A stretch of DNA of 64,000 bases from Paenibacillus sp. RC334 (GCF_030034735.1 NZ_CP125370.1:1736001-1800000); one strand, 5' to 3'; numbered from the stretch's first letter, positions 8,799 to 21,320 are shown. The notes: a model not told the origin generated them from the sequence alone. Numbers and translations are program-made.

Positions 8799-8826
8799 TT
8801 GAGAATCAGTTTAGAATGATTATAAA
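8799..8826 (+). promoter_or_regulatory. SigmaA-type promoter of the suf operon
   Basis: TTGAGA (8799-8804) and TATAAA (8821-8826) are 16 bases apart, each one base off consensus. The predicted start gives a leader of about 100 bases before sufC. A Fur/PerR-type box covers the spacer and -10. Confidence 0.65.
8811..8825 (+). promoter_or_regulatory. PerR/Fur-type operator over the suf promoter
   Basis: TTAGAATGATTATAA differs at one base from the PerR box TTATAATNATTATAA. Just upstream are two further GAGAATCA copies (8791-8798 and 8801-8808) in tandem, so the protein may contact more than one site. Overlap with the -10 predicts repression, relieved by peroxide or iron limitation depending on which Fur-family protein binds. 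Confidence 0.6.
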
Positions 8827-8931
8827 TAAATTTTTAAATATTTTCGCTTGCTTGAAATCAGGGGGCTCCCCTGTTTAAATATACTTTCTGATTTCGACAC
8901 CACACTACAAATTTTGGAGGGTATTCCGAAT

Positions 8932-9714
8932 ATGGCTACAAACTTTAAGATTGAAGGTCTCAAAGCGACCATTGAAGGCAAGGAAATTCTGAAAGGCATC
9001 AACCTCGAAATGAAGGGCGGAGAAATCCATGCCATCATGGGTCCTAACGGAACGGGTAAAAGTACATTGGCTTCTGCTTTGATGGGTCATCCCAAATATG
9101 AAGTCACAGATGGCCAAGTAACTTTGGACGGAGAAGACGTTCTGGACATGGAAGTGGATGAGCGCGCACGTGCGGGATTGTTCCTGGCTATGCAGTATCC
9201 GAGTGAAATTGCAGGGGTAACCAACTCCGACTTTTTGCGTAGTGCAATTAATGCACGCCGTGAGGAAGGCCAAGAAATTTCCTTGATTAAATTTATCCGC
9301 CAAATGGAAAGCAAAATGAAGGAACTCGAAATGAATCCTGAGTTTGCTCACCGTTATCTGAACGAAGGTTTCTCCGGTGGTGAGAAAAAACGGAATGAAA
9401 TTTTGCAAATGATGATGATCGATCCGAAAATCGTCATTCTTGACGAAATCGACTCCGGTCTGGATATTGACGCTTTGAGAATCGTGGCTAGCGGTGTCAA
9501 TGCTATGCGTTCCGAAGAGCGCGGTTTCCTCATCATTACTCACTACCAGCGTCTGTTGAATTACGTTAAGCCTGATTTCGTACATGTCATGATGCAAGGA
9601 CGCATCGTTAAATCCGGTGGACCTGAGCTGGCTGAGCGTCTGGAAGCGGACGGTTACGACTGGATCAAGGAAGAACTGGGTATCGTTGATGAAACTGTAG
9701 GACAAGAGGCGTAA
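8932..9714 (+). CDS. sufC: SUF Fe-S assembly ATPase SufC (260 aa)
   Basis: ABC-type ATPase that drives the SufBCD scaffold for iron-sulfur cluster assembly in the cytoplasm. It shows Walker A GPNGTGKST (residues 37-45), the signature FSGGEKKRNE (near 147), Walker B VILDEIDSGLDID (near 168) and the switch histidine in ITHYQRLL. The ATG at 8932 has GGAGGG 10 bases upstream and gives the normal family length; the frame is open further upstream but lacks a site. First gene of sufCDSUB, the order found in B. subtilis. Confidence 0.97.
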   Translation: MATNFKIEGLKATIEGKEILKGINLEMKGGEIHAIMGPNGTGKSTLASALMGHPKYEVTDGQVTLDGEDVLDMEVDERARAGLFLAMQYPSEIAGVTNSDFLRSAINARREEGQEISLIKFIRQMESKMKELEMNPEFAHRYLNEGFSGGEKKRNEILQMMMIDPKIVILDEIDSGLDIDALRIVASGVNAMRSEERGFLIITHYQRLLNYVKPDFVHVMMQGRIVKSGGPELAERLEADGYDWIKEELGIVDETVGQEA

Positions 9715-9737
9715 GCCGGAAGCGAGGAGGAAAACTA

Positions 9738-12675
<2,938 letters not shown>

Positions 12676-12705
12676 TTTAACTAGAATAGAGGAGGTTTGA
12701 GAAAC

Positions 12706-14103
12706 ATGGCCAAGAAAGCACCGGAAATGGAAGAGTATAAATATGGCTTTCGTGACGAGCACAAATCCATTTTCCAAACAGGTAAGGGTCTCACTCCGGA
12801 AATCGTAAAGGAAATCTCCAAAATTAAGGATGAGCCAGAATGGATGCTGGAATTCCGTCTGAAAGCACTGAAGCAGTTTGAAAAAATGCCTATGCCAAAC
12901 TGGGGCGGAGATATGAATGATCTGGATTTCGACGATATCCAGTACTATGTAAGACCCTCCGAGAGGCAAGGAAAAACGTGGGAAGAAGTTCCTACGGAAA
13001 TTAAGGAAACCTTTGATAAACTGGGGATTCCTGAGGCGGAGCAAAAGTTTCTGGCTGGTGTATCCGCACAGTATGAATCCGAGGTTGTTTACCATAGCAT
13101 GCAAAAGGAACTCGAAGATCAGGGCGTTATTTTCATGGACACCGATACGGCGCTGCGTGAGCATCCTGAAATTCTGAAAGAGTATTTTGCGACAGTTGTA
13201 CCTCCTGCGGACAACAAGTTTGCAGCACTGAACAGTGCGGTATGGTCAGGCGGAAGCTTTATCTATGTACCGAAGGGTGTAAAATGTGAAGTTCCATTGC
13301 AGGCTTACTTCCGTATTAACTCGGAAAACATGGGACAATTCGAGCGTACACTCATTATTGCCGACGAGGACAGCTTCGTTCATTATGTAGAAGGCTGTAC
13401 GGCTCCGATTTACAGCACGAACTCGCTGCATAGCGCAGTGGTGGAAATCATTTGTAAGAAAAATGCACGCGTTCGTTACACAACGATCCAAAACTGGGCA
13501 CCAAACATCTTTAACCTGGTGACCAAACGTGCGGTTGCAGAAGAAAATGCAACGATGGAATGGGTCGATGGTAACATCGGTTCCAAGCTGACGATGAAAT
13601 ACCCGGCGGTTGTACTGAAAGGCCGTGGAGCTAAAGGTATGGTTTTGTCCATTGCAGTTGCAGGCAAAGGCCAGCATCAGGATGCAGGGGCGAAAATGAT
13701 CCACTTGGCACCAGATACGACATCGACGATTGTATCCAAGTCGATCAGTAAGCATGGCGGTAAAGTAACGTATCGCGGACTGGCTTCATTCGGTCGCCAG
13801 GCTCAAGGGGCAAAATCGAATATCAAGTGTGATACGTTGATTTTGGATAATCAGTCGACCTCGGATACGATTCCTTATAATGAAATCATGAACGACGACA
13901 TTACGCTGGAGCACGAAGCAACGGTTTCCAAGGTATCGGAGGATCAGTTGTTCTATCTGATGAGCCGTGGTTTGACCGAAGCAGAGGCGACACAAATGAT
14001 CGTTATGGGCTTTATCGAGCCGTTCACAAAAGAGCTGCCGATGGAATATGCGGTAGAGATGAACCGTTTGATCAAGTTCGAAATGGAAGGTTCCATAGGA
14101 TAA
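12706..14103 (+). CDS. sufB: SUF Fe-S scaffold protein SufB (465 aa)
   Basis: Scaffold subunit that carries the nascent iron-sulfur cluster with SufC and SufD. The sequence is full length and very typical: an N-terminal EYKYGF.DE, the beta-helix core with [16 protein letters not shown] and [17 protein letters not shown], and the conserved C-terminal [17 protein letters not shown]. The ATG at 12706 has GGAGG 10 bases before it; a TTG at 12697 is too close. Last gene of the operon, followed by a strong terminator. Confidence 0.97.
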   Translation: MAKKAPEMEEYKYGFRDEHKSIFQTGKGLTPEIVKEISKIKDEPEWMLEFRLKALKQFEKMPMPNWGGDMNDLDFDDIQYYVRPSERQGKTWEEVPTEIKETFDKLGIPEAEQKFLAGVSAQYESEVVYHSMQKELEDQGVIFMDTDTALREHPEILKEYFATVVPPADNKFAALNSAVWSGGSFIYVPKGVKCEVPLQAYFRINSENMGQFERTLIIADEDSFVHYVEGCTAPIYSTNSLHSAVVEIICKKNARVRYTTIQNWAPNIFNLVTKRAVAEENATMEWVDGNIGSKLTMKYPAVVLKGRGAKGMVLSIAVAGKGQHQDAGAKMIHLAPDTTSTIVSKSISKHGGKVTYRGLASFGRQAQGAKSNIKCDTLILDNQSTSDTIPYNEIMNDDITLEHEATVSKVSEDQLFYLMSRGLTEAEATQMIVMGFIEPFTKELPMEYAVEMNRLIKFEMEGSIG

Positions 14104-14177
14104 TTCTCGCTTTACGAGGGTTATGTTGGGGCTGAGCCATGATGCGATGATGTCTATCAGGCGTGTGTCCGTAACAT

Positions 14178-14236
14178 AAAAAGAGACTGTCCTTCGTAGG
14201 GAAGAACCTGCGGATCAAGGACAGTCTCTTTTTATT
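14178..14236 (+). terminator. Rho-independent terminator of the suf operon
   Basis: AAAAAGAGACTGTCCTT pairs with AAGGACAGTCTCTTTTT around a 22-base loop that itself can fold. The A and T tracts would also let it serve the convergent HD-GYP gene on the minus strand. Confidence 0.9.
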
Positions 14237-14272
14237 CGCGTAGTCTGTGTATGAGCAGAACGAGTTCGCAGA

Positions 14273-15337
14273 TCAGGATTCCAGATAAATTTCATCAATG
14301 GATACATGTCGCTCTCTGGACAAATCTATATACTCATTTTCATTAATTTTCACTAAAGGTCTGAAATAATCGGCAGGATTGTTCAAAATAATTGTTCCCG
14401 TCTGACCCGAAGTCAGAAGGACCTGCTTGTTAATAAAGTTCGGAAGCATATGCCGGATGAAGACTTGGGTGGCTTCCGGGTTCAGATGTCCGAAGCTCAT
14501 GCTGTGCAGCTCGCGCAGTACGGTGAGCAGCTCCTGCTTCGTCTGGTACACACGGTTGGAGATCATAGCGCTATATACGTCTGCAATTGCCGTAATACTG
14601 GCGAAAGGATGAATATCCTTCTTGAACAGTCCGTTCGGGTATCCGCTTCCATCTTCTCTTTCGTGATGCTGCAGGGCGACGATTGCCGAAATCTCATCAC
14701 TTGTTGAGTTGCGAATGATATCATAGCCGTAGAGGGAATGTTTTTTCATTTCCTTAAATTCTTCAGGCGTCAGCTTACCAGGTTTATTCAAAATCTCATC
14801 CGGTATCATGGACTTGCCTATATCGTGTAAATATCCGGCTTTACCAGCGGTATAGGCTTCTTCTTCTGTATATCCAAGCCATGTGGCAATGTAATATGAC
14901 AGTACACCCACTTGGAGAGAATGATTGTACGTATAGTGATCTCCCCGTTCCATGAGCAGCAGCAGAGATACGACATCTTTTTGATGAGTCAGCTCTGAAA
15001 CGAGGGGGCTGAGCAGCTCATCGACTCGAGATTCATCAAATTTGCCGGTTGAGGCAGCTTTGAGAAACATGCTTTCAAAGCCATGAATAGTCTGCTCCAT
15101 GAGGGGAACGGCACGTTTAAGGGATTCGGGAGAAGCGGGAACATCGGGGGCAAAGTCAACCGGAATGCTCGCTGAACCGGCATCAATGTCGATATAATCG
15201 ACACCATGCATGATGAGCTTGGAGATATCGTCGTGCTGAAGCTGGGTACCCCGAATCATGACGGGTACACCGTGTTCATTGTATGTATCGGATCTGAGAA
15301 GATCTCCTGGCTTGGCATCGGTAACGTGAACTCTCAT
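14273..15337 (-). CDS. HD-GYP domain protein, probable cyclic-di-GMP phosphodiesterase (354 aa)
   Basis: HD-GYP proteins hydrolyse cyclic di-GMP or related nucleotides. An N-terminal domain of about 110 residues (MRVHVTDAKPGDLL...) precedes an HD-GYP domain with HSLQ, YLHDIGKS, HHEREDGSGYP and ADVYSAM, so metal and GYP residues are intact. It has no membrane helix or receiver domain. It resembles the HD-GYP gene at 17111 in both domains and probably arose with it by duplication. AGGAGG precedes the ATG. Confidence 0.9.
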   Translation of the reverse strand: MRVHVTDAKPGDLLRSDTYNEHGVPVMIRGTQLQHDDISKLIMHGVDYIDIDAGSASIPVDFAPDVPASPESLKRAVPLMEQTIHGFESMFLKAASTGKFDESRVDELLSPLVSELTHQKDVVSLLLLMERGDHYTYNHSLQVGVLSYYIATWLGYTEEEAYTAGKAGYLHDIGKSMIPDEILNKPGKLTPEEFKEMKKHSLYGYDIIRNSTSDEISAIVALQHHEREDGSGYPNGLFKKDIHPFASITAIADVYSAMISNRVYQTKQELLTVLRELHSMSFGHLNPEATQVFIRHMLPNFINKQVLLTSGQTGTIILNNPADYFRPLVKINENEYIDLSRERHVSIDEIYLES

Positions 15338-15654
15338 GCGCTTAACCTCCTTATTGTCGTAAATTTGTCGAAAATACGAAGCAAACCTAATATATCAAGA
15401 ATAATATGGGATGACAACGACTAATTCACTATTATTCCTAGCTGTAAAATAGGTCCCAGGAACCCGTCTCTTCTCAGAGGTAAACGAGGGCATTGTGACT
15501 TTGCTTCTCCCCGTGACTGTTTCTTGAGACAACACAGTAGCTAAATTGTCAGTTGTAGCGCCCCCACCGACATGTACCATAATGGGAAATAACATGGTAT
15601 GCTTAAACATTAGAAGCAACAGAGTCGATATATAAACTATAGAGGAGGGCGGTT
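15338..15654. other. Intergenic region between HD-GYP and yunD genes, no confident gene
   Basis: These 317 bases hold the divergent start regions of the two neighbours. A 74-codon minus-strand frame (15395-15619) lacks a ribosome site at any of its ATGs and resembles nothing I know. No riboswitch or strong terminator is seen. Confidence 0.5.
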
Positions 15655-17109
15655 ATGGAGATGACGACCCAGCAAACGTTAACCATTTTGCATACCAATG
15701 ATATACATAGTCATTTTGGCAGTATGCCTTCGATAGCCGCGATGATTAATGAACGAAGAGCCGCATTAGGAGATGCGCTGCTTGTGCTGGATATGGGAGA
15801 CCACATGGACCGGATGGCCCCCGAAACGGAAGGAACGCTGGGTGGGGCGAATGTGGATGTGATCAATTTGACGGGGTACGATGCGATTACGATTGGTAAC
15901 AACGAGGGTCTGACTTTTACCCCGGATATTCTTGCACAGGCCTATGCGGGAATTCACTGCCCGGTTGTATGCGGCAACATTAGGGAGAGTGCCACAGGGA
16001 TGAAGCCCTTGTGGATGACGGATTCACTCATTTTGGACAAGGTGGGGTTTAAGATAGGCTTGCTCGCAGTGACGGCTCCTTTCGGCGAGTTCTATCAATT
16101 GCTGGGATGGGATGCACTCGATCCGTTTGAGGTATTGGGCGAGCAAATTCCGTCCCTGAGAAAGCAGGTCGATGTTCTGGTTGTGATGTCGCATTTGGGT
16201 TTACCTTCGGATAAGAAACTGGCATCGCGGTTTTCGGAGATTGATGTGATTCTTGGAGGCCATACCCATCATGTGCTGGAGGAACCGCTGTGGATCGGGA
16301 GCACAGCTCTATGTGGGGCTGGCAAGTATGGAACGCTGCTGGGTGAAGTGGCACTAAGCCGCAACAGTAGTCATGAACCGTTTCGGGTTACGTCAGGCGG
16401 CGTAGCTCCTGTAGACCACACACTGCTGGACGAAAAGGTGGCATCTGCCATTGTACTGCATCGGAGACAGGCAGAGCGTGCCATGGAGAGTACAGTGGCG
16501 GTGACGGATCGGAAGCTGGAGATTGCATATGATCGGGAGTCTCCTTTCGGAAATTTGCTGGCACAATCGGTGTCACATTTTACGGGAACCGCTATTTCTC
16601 TTGTGAATGCGGGCCAACTGCTTGGCCCTTTACCTCAAGGTGATATCAGCAAAGGAATGCTGCATTCCTTATGCCCTTCGCCAATTAATGCCTGTGTCAT
16701 GAAGCTGTGGGGAAGAGACATCCGGCTGGCGCTGGAGCAGTCCTTGCTACCGGAATTTGCGGACAAGAAAATAACGGGATTTGGCTTTAGAGGTAAAGTG
16801 CTTGGTACGATGTGTGTGGAAGGTCTGGAGATTCAATATGACACGACTCGCGCTCCTTATGATAAAGTGACGGATATACGTGTAGCGGGTCGTTCATTGG
16901 AAGAAGATGAGCAATATACGGTAGGCACGTTGGATATGTTCACTTTCAGAGCAGGTTATGAAGTGCTTGCGAACGGAACGGAACTCCGATTTATGCTTCC
17001 AGAATTTTTGCGGGATTTGATTGAAATGGAGTTGAAGCGTCCGGGCGCGATGGAAGAGTGTTTTGCAGCTAGGTGGCTTCAGGTATCACAACAATCGGGA
17101 GAGGATTAA
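15655..17109 (+). CDS. YunD-like metallophosphoesterase / 5'-nucleotidase (484 aa)
   Basis: Bimetallic phosphoesterase of the UDP-sugar hydrolase/5'-nucleotidase family. The N-terminal catalytic domain shows HTNDIHSHFG, DMGDHMDR, GNNEGLTF, VVMSHLG and GGHTHHV; the C-terminal domain has the substrate-side pattern FGNLLAQS and a FGFRGKVLG-like region. There is no signal peptide, so it is probably cytoplasmic, like YunD of B. subtilis. GAGGAGGG precedes the ATG. It is followed after one base by an HD-GYP gene. Confidence 0.9.
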   Translation: MEMTTQQTLTILHTNDIHSHFGSMPSIAAMINERRAALGDALLVLDMGDHMDRMAPETEGTLGGANVDVINLTGYDAITIGNNEGLTFTPDILAQAYAGIHCPVVCGNIRESATGMKPLWMTDSLILDKVGFKIGLLAVTAPFGEFYQLLGWDALDPFEVLGEQIPSLRKQVDVLVVMSHLGLPSDKKLASRFSEIDVILGGHTHHVLEEPLWIGSTALCGAGKYGTLLGEVALSRNSSHEPFRVTSGGVAPVDHTLLDEKVASAIVLHRRQAERAMESTVAVTDRKLEIAYDRESPFGNLLAQSVSHFTGTAISLVNAGQLLGPLPQGDISKGMLHSLCPSPINACVMKLWGRDIRLALEQSLLPEFADKKITGFGFRGKVLGTMCVEGLEIQYDTTRAPYDKVTDIRVAGRSLEEDEQYTVGTLDMFTFRAGYEVLANGTELRFMLPEFLRDLIEMELKRPGAMEECFAARWLQVSQQSGED

Positions 17110-17110
17110 G

Positions 17111-18223
17111 TTGCGACTGGTACCTGTTACATTATTAAGAGCCGGCATGAAGCTGGGCAAAAAAATATACAATGAAAATGGAATGGTGCTGCTCTCGGAG
17201 GGTGTTGAGCTTACTTCGCGATTGATTGAACGTCTAGGCCAAGTCGGAATTGGATATGTATACATTGAGGATGCGGTGACAGAAGATATCGTAATTCCCG
17301 AAATGATCCATGAACAGACGAGGAAGATGGCGCTACAGGAGATCAAGAAGCAGTTTCAGGGTCAGACATCCTACTCCGTAGATCATAAGCACCAATACTT
17401 TGGCAAGTCATTTTATAAGGTGATGGAGTCCATTCTGGACGATATCGGAGGCCGTCAGGATGCCGTCATTATGCTGATGGATATCGGGGCGGCAGATCAG
17501 GATCTGTATCATCATTCATTGAATGTATGTCTGTATTCACTTGTACTAGGAATATCCAACGGATACAATAACAACCAGCTCATGGAGCTGGGCATAGGTT
17601 CACTATTGCACGATATTGGTAAAATGAAAATTTCACCTCAAGTGCTCTATAAGCCGGGCAAATTGACGGACGAGGAATACGAGCACATGAAAACGCACAC
17701 GGTGATCGGCTATAAGCTACTTAAAGACGAACCGGGAATTCCCCTGCTGTCGGCTCACTGTGCATTACAGCATCATGAACGTATCGACGGCAGCGGATAT
17801 CCGAACGGCTGGAAGAAGGACCAAATCCACGAATACGCCAAATGGATCGGCCTGGCAGACTCATACGATGCGATGACAGCAAGTCGAATATACAAGCAGC
17901 CATTGTTGCCCTATGAAGCAATGGAGGTGCTGTATGCCGGTGCGGGCACGTTGTATGAGCAACGGATGCTGGAGGCATTCCGCGATTGTGTAGCTATATA
18001 CCCGCTGGGGCTCTCCGTGATGCTCAATACGGGGGAAGAAGGGGTTGTGGTGCGCATACACTCCAAAATCCCACAAAGGCCCGTTATTCGCATTGTGAGG
18101 GATCGGGACGGACAGGAACTGAAAGCGCCTTACGACGTGGATCTGTCCGTATCTCTTTCGGTGATGATTACCAACACACTGGGTGCTACAGCTTCCCCTT
18201 TTGGAGCAATGCACGTGGATTAG
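17111..18223 (+). CDS. Second HD-GYP domain protein (370 aa)
   Basis: Probable cyclic-di-GMP phosphodiesterase. The same layout as the gene at 14273: N-terminal domain of about 110 residues (RLVPVTLLRAGMKLGKKIY), then HD-GYP with HSLNV, LLHDIGKM, HHERIDGSGYP and ADSYDAM, all intact. The TTG at 17111 has GGAGAGGA upstream and aligns with the start of the paralogue; the frame is open back to 17063 inside yunD. It is one base after the yunD stop, so the two are likely co-translated. Confidence 0.9.
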   Translation: MRLVPVTLLRAGMKLGKKIYNENGMVLLSEGVELTSRLIERLGQVGIGYVYIEDAVTEDIVIPEMIHEQTRKMALQEIKKQFQGQTSYSVDHKHQYFGKSFYKVMESILDDIGGRQDAVIMLMDIGAADQDLYHHSLNVCLYSLVLGISNGYNNNQLMELGIGSLLHDIGKMKISPQVLYKPGKLTDEEYEHMKTHTVIGYKLLKDEPGIPLLSAHCALQHHERIDGSGYPNGWKKDQIHEYAKWIGLADSYDAMTASRIYKQPLLPYEAMEVLYAGAGTLYEQRMLEAFRDCVAIYPLGLSVMLNTGEEGVVVRIHSKIPQRPVIRIVRDRDGQELKAPYDVDLSVSLSVMITNTLGATASPFGAMHVD

Positions 18224-18319
18224 CAAATGAAGTGGCAGAAAATATGCAGCTACTTTACACATCATGATATGATATTCATACGTCTTTTGAGGTTAATAAC
18301 AGAAATAAGGTGAAAAATA

Positions 18320-19450
18320 ATGACAGTTCTACAAAACAACACACTTTCACAAATATCACCAGCATATGATCCGTGGGACCCGATTGTCTCGCTGCGCACA
18401 CATGGCCGTCATTTGCTGACAAGTGTGGAAATGACCGTGACGCATCTGTGCAATATGCGCTGTGAGCACTGCGCTGTGGGCGACATGCTTGTTATGAAGG
18501 AGGCTCCCTTCCTTCCGTTAGATCTGATGCTGAAACGACTGGATGAAGTCGAGCATCTGGAGACGATCAGTATGACAGGCGGAGAACCCGCTTTGCTCGA
18601 TAAAACGGTGGACGAAGTGATCGTTCCGCTGCTGAAATATGCCAAAGAGCGTGGTATTCGCTCGCAAATCAACTCCAACCTGACATTGGATATTCGCAGA
18701 TATGAGAAGATGCTCCCTTATCTGGATGTCATGCATATATCGTTTAATTATTTGAATGCCGACGATTTTTATGAAGTGGGTTTTGCAAATACCGGACGTC
18801 CGACTCCACGCGCGGGGGCTGTTCGTCTTTATGAGAAAATGGTGGAAAATGCCCGCAGGTTGAGCGAAATGGGTATGTTTATTTCTGCCGAATCCATGAT
18901 TAATTACCGTACTCACACGAAGCTGGATGGTATTCATCAGTTGATTAATGAAATGGGCTGTCGACGGCATGAGGTTCATCCGATGTACGCATCGAATTTT
19001 GCCTCTACCTTGCCTGTCCTTTCTCTCGACGATATGCGCAACTCCATTCATAAGCTGCTGGATGTGCGCAATCAGGATATGTGGATGCTGTTTGGCACGC
19101 TGCCGTTCTTTGCCTGCTCAGACCGGGAAGAAGACCGCAAGCTGCTTCGCCGACTGCGTCAGGAACCGAATATTACGGTGCGTAATGATCCGGACGGAAG
19201 AAACCGCGTAAATGTGAATATGTTCACGGGCAGCGTATATGTGACGGATTTCGCAGACATTCCGGCTTTCGGAAATATTCAGGAGCGCGGTCTGGACGAT
19301 ATTTTCGGTGAATGGCTGAATGAGCATCCGTTGAATCAGACCGTGAACTGTCATTGTGATGCCGCTGCCTGTTGCGGACCGAATCTGCTCGTAGCGGATA
19401 TGTATTACAAGGGAGTCGATTTTAAATCCAGAAAAGCATTACAACTATGA
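18320..19450 (+). CDS. yfkAB: YfkAB-like radical SAM protein (376 aa)
   Basis: Radical SAM enzyme of unknown substrate. The [4Fe-4S]-SAM motif is HLCNMRCEHC with Cys44, Cys48 and Cys51; MTGGEPAL is the SAM-contact GGE motif. Near the C-terminus, NCHCDAAACC supplies a CxCxxxxC motif (Cys344, Cys346, Cys351), the hallmark of the YfkAB family and a probable second metal or cluster site. Start: ATG with AAGGTG upstream. No partner gene or peptide precursor is evident next to it. Confidence 0.9.
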   Translation: MTVLQNNTLSQISPAYDPWDPIVSLRTHGRHLLTSVEMTVTHLCNMRCEHCAVGDMLVMKEAPFLPLDLMLKRLDEVEHLETISMTGGEPALLDKTVDEVIVPLLKYAKERGIRSQINSNLTLDIRRYEKMLPYLDVMHISFNYLNADDFYEVGFANTGRPTPRAGAVRLYEKMVENARRLSEMGMFISAESMINYRTHTKLDGIHQLINEMGCRRHEVHPMYASNFASTLPVLSLDDMRNSIHKLLDVRNQDMWMLFGTLPFFACSDREEDRKLLRRLRQEPNITVRNDPDGRNRVNVNMFTGSVYVTDFADIPAFGNIQERGLDDIFGEWLNEHPLNQTVNCHCDAAACCGPNLLVADMYYKGVDFKSRKALQL

Positions 19451-19523
19451 GCATTTTGCATAAATCCAATTAGCGACTTTCAATCATACCATGGAGCGTT
19501 GCAAGTCAAATGATGCAAAATGC
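19451..19523. repeat. 11-base inverted repeat before the CNNM/CorC-like gene
   Basis: GCATTTTGCAT (19451-19461) and its exact complement ATGCAAAATGC (19513-19523) flank 51 bases between yfkAB and the next gene. It could be an operator pair or the stem of a leader hairpin ending just before the GGGGAG at 19537. Confidence 0.5.
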
Positions 19524-19548
19524 TAACTATAGAAATGGGGAGTTCGTA

Positions 19549-20904
19549 TTGGAAGGTCATACCGAGTTTCATTGGGGATTGCTAACGGTGAATCTTCTTT
19601 TGGTACTGCTGCTCGTCTTTCTGAACGGTGTATTTGTGGCGGCGGAATTTTCGCTGGTCAAAATGCGCCAATCCCGATTGACGCAGCTCCAAAGTGAGGG
19701 GCATCGCATGGCAGGCTATGCGCTAAAGGTGAACCAGAAGCTGGATGCTTACCTGTCCGCTACCCAATTAGGCATTACGCTGGCTTCATTGGGCTTGGGC
19801 TGGATTGGTGAACCAGCAATATCCGGCTACCTGATCGAGCCACTCATGCACAAACTCGGTGTAACTGACGGTACACTGATTACAACGGTATCCGTTGTCG
19901 TCGGATTTTGCGTGATTACCTTTTTGCATATTGTATTGGGTGAGTTGGCTCCAAAGTCTTTGGCGATCCAGAAAACCGAAGGTGTGGCATTGTTTTTATC
20001 CGCTCCTTTGCTCCTTTTTTACAAGATATTTCTGCCCGTCATCTGGGTGTTGAATGCCGCGGCGAATTTGTTATTACGGGCGTTCGGCATCCAGCCTGCG
20101 AGTGAAGCAGAAGCGGCGCATTCGGAGGAAGAGATCCGTATCTTGATGAATCAGAGTGCCAAAAGCGGTGTTATTGATAAGGACGAAATCAAGCTGATGG
20201 ACAATATTTTTGATTTTTCCGATTTGCTGGCCCGTGAAATTATGCTTCCTCGTACGGATATGGACTGCTTGTATACGAATTTATCGTTTAAGGAAAATCT
20301 GAAAATCATCAGTGATACCAAGCATTCTCGCTACCCGGTAGCGGTTGAGGATAAGGACCAGATTATCGGCTTTGTTCATATTACCGATCTTCTATTGGCT
20401 GAGCAGGGCGAGCAATTGGATCTGGCCTCGGTAGTGCGTCCTATTTTGAATGTGCCAGAATCCATGGAAGTGAGTCACGTGCTGCGCCTTATGCAGAAAA
20501 AGCATTCTCAGATGACTCTCGTGGTCGATGAGTACGGCGGAACGGCCGGGCTGCTGACAGCGGAGGAAATATTGGAGGAAATTGTCGGGGATCTATACGA
20601 TGAATTTGAGGATGAACGTCCGAGCGTGGAGATTAAGGATAATCTCATTTCGGTGGACGGCCGTATGCTCATTGAGGATGTCAATGATCTGACCGGGGTG
20701 AACATTGAAGACGACGAAGTGGATTCCATCGGGGGCTGGCTGTTTAAAGAACTGGAAGGCAGCCCAGTGAAGGGGAAAAAGATTGAGTTTTATAACCTGA
20801 CCTTTGAGGTGGAGGAAGCGACAAGGCTTCGTATTATGAGAGTGAGGATTCACCGCAAGCTCGACCCTGTGATCGAAGATGAACTTTCCGCCGATGAGTC
20901 CTGA
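19549..20904 (+). CDS. Hemolysin C / CNNM-CorC family membrane protein with CBS pair (451 aa)
   Basis: Member of the family linked to magnesium or other cation efflux. A DUF21/CNNM transmembrane domain with about four helices (residues 1-190; FLNGVFVAAEFSLVKMRQSRL is its signature) is followed by two CBS domains (VIDKDEIKLMDNIFDF... to EEIVGDLYDEFEDE) and a C-terminal CorC domain (DGRMLIEDVND...). The TTG at 19549 has GGGGAG six bases before it; the upstream ATG at 19510 lacks a good site and lies in the inverted repeat. Which ion it handles cannot be told. Confidence 0.88.
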   Translation: MEGHTEFHWGLLTVNLLLVLLLVFLNGVFVAAEFSLVKMRQSRLTQLQSEGHRMAGYALKVNQKLDAYLSATQLGITLASLGLGWIGEPAISGYLIEPLMHKLGVTDGTLITTVSVVVGFCVITFLHIVLGELAPKSLAIQKTEGVALFLSAPLLLFYKIFLPVIWVLNAAANLLLRAFGIQPASEAEAAHSEEEIRILMNQSAKSGVIDKDEIKLMDNIFDFSDLLAREIMLPRTDMDCLYTNLSFKENLKIISDTKHSRYPVAVEDKDQIIGFVHITDLLLAEQGEQLDLASVVRPILNVPESMEVSHVLRLMQKKHSQMTLVVDEYGGTAGLLTAEEILEEIVGDLYDEFEDERPSVEIKDNLISVDGRMLIEDVNDLTGVNIEDDEVDSIGGWLFKELEGSPVKGKKIEFYNLTFEVEEATRLRIMRVRIHRKLDPVIEDELSADES

Positions 20905-20962
20905 TCCATAGATATGGTTAGGGTCGGTTCCGGTATGAAAGCTATTATAGAGTGTAAAAGCA

Positions 20963-21009
20963 AGAGCCTTTAGATCCACGTTATCGTGGTTTTGAAGGTT
21001 CTTTTTTTA
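20963..21009 (+). terminator. Rho-independent terminator after the CNNM gene
   Basis: GAGCCTT and AAGGTTC, with an inner TCCACG/CGTGG stem, form a hairpin followed by eight T. Confidence 0.88.
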
Positions 21010-21094
21010 TCTGTAATTTTTTGTTCGAGACTTGGGCGATGCCGCATATGTTGAATAGTAAAGCAGATGGATCAATCAAAGGAGGTCCCGGCCC

Positions 21095-21319
21095 GTGAAA
21101 TTTCCACAGCAAGGTGAGTTTGCCCCGTTTGTCGGTCCGTTCGATCCGTGCCCGCCCGTTTTATGCAAAACCTATGTGCTTCCACCGAACCTGTTTGTAC
21201 AATTTCAGCCCCCAGGTCTGCCTCAATTCAGTCCGGAGGAGGCGCTGAGGAAGGGAACGCTATGGCCTTTGTTTTACAGCCCTTATGAGTCTTGTAGAAA
21301 CCAGGGGGGAGGCGAGTAA
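21095..21319 (+). CDS. cotJA: Spore coat-associated protein CotJA (74 aa)
   Basis: Small Pro/Phe-rich inner-coat protein. The CotJA core is seen in PCPPVLCKTYVLPPNLFVQFQPPGLPQ and EALRKGTLWPLFYSPY. GTG start with AAAGGAGG eight bases before. First gene of cotJABC, which in B. subtilis is read by sigmaE RNA polymerase in the mother cell. No sure sigmaE promoter is picked out here. Confidence 0.92.
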   Translation: MKFPQQGEFAPFVGPFDPCPPVLCKTYVLPPNLFVQFQPPGLPQFSPEEALRKGTLWPLFYSPYESCRNQGGGE

Positions 21320-21320
21320 A

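Noticed and set aside
15395..15619. A 74-codon minus-strand frame between HD-GYP and yunD genes
   Set aside because: None of its ATGs has a ribosome site, and I recognise no family. It might be real if found conserved.
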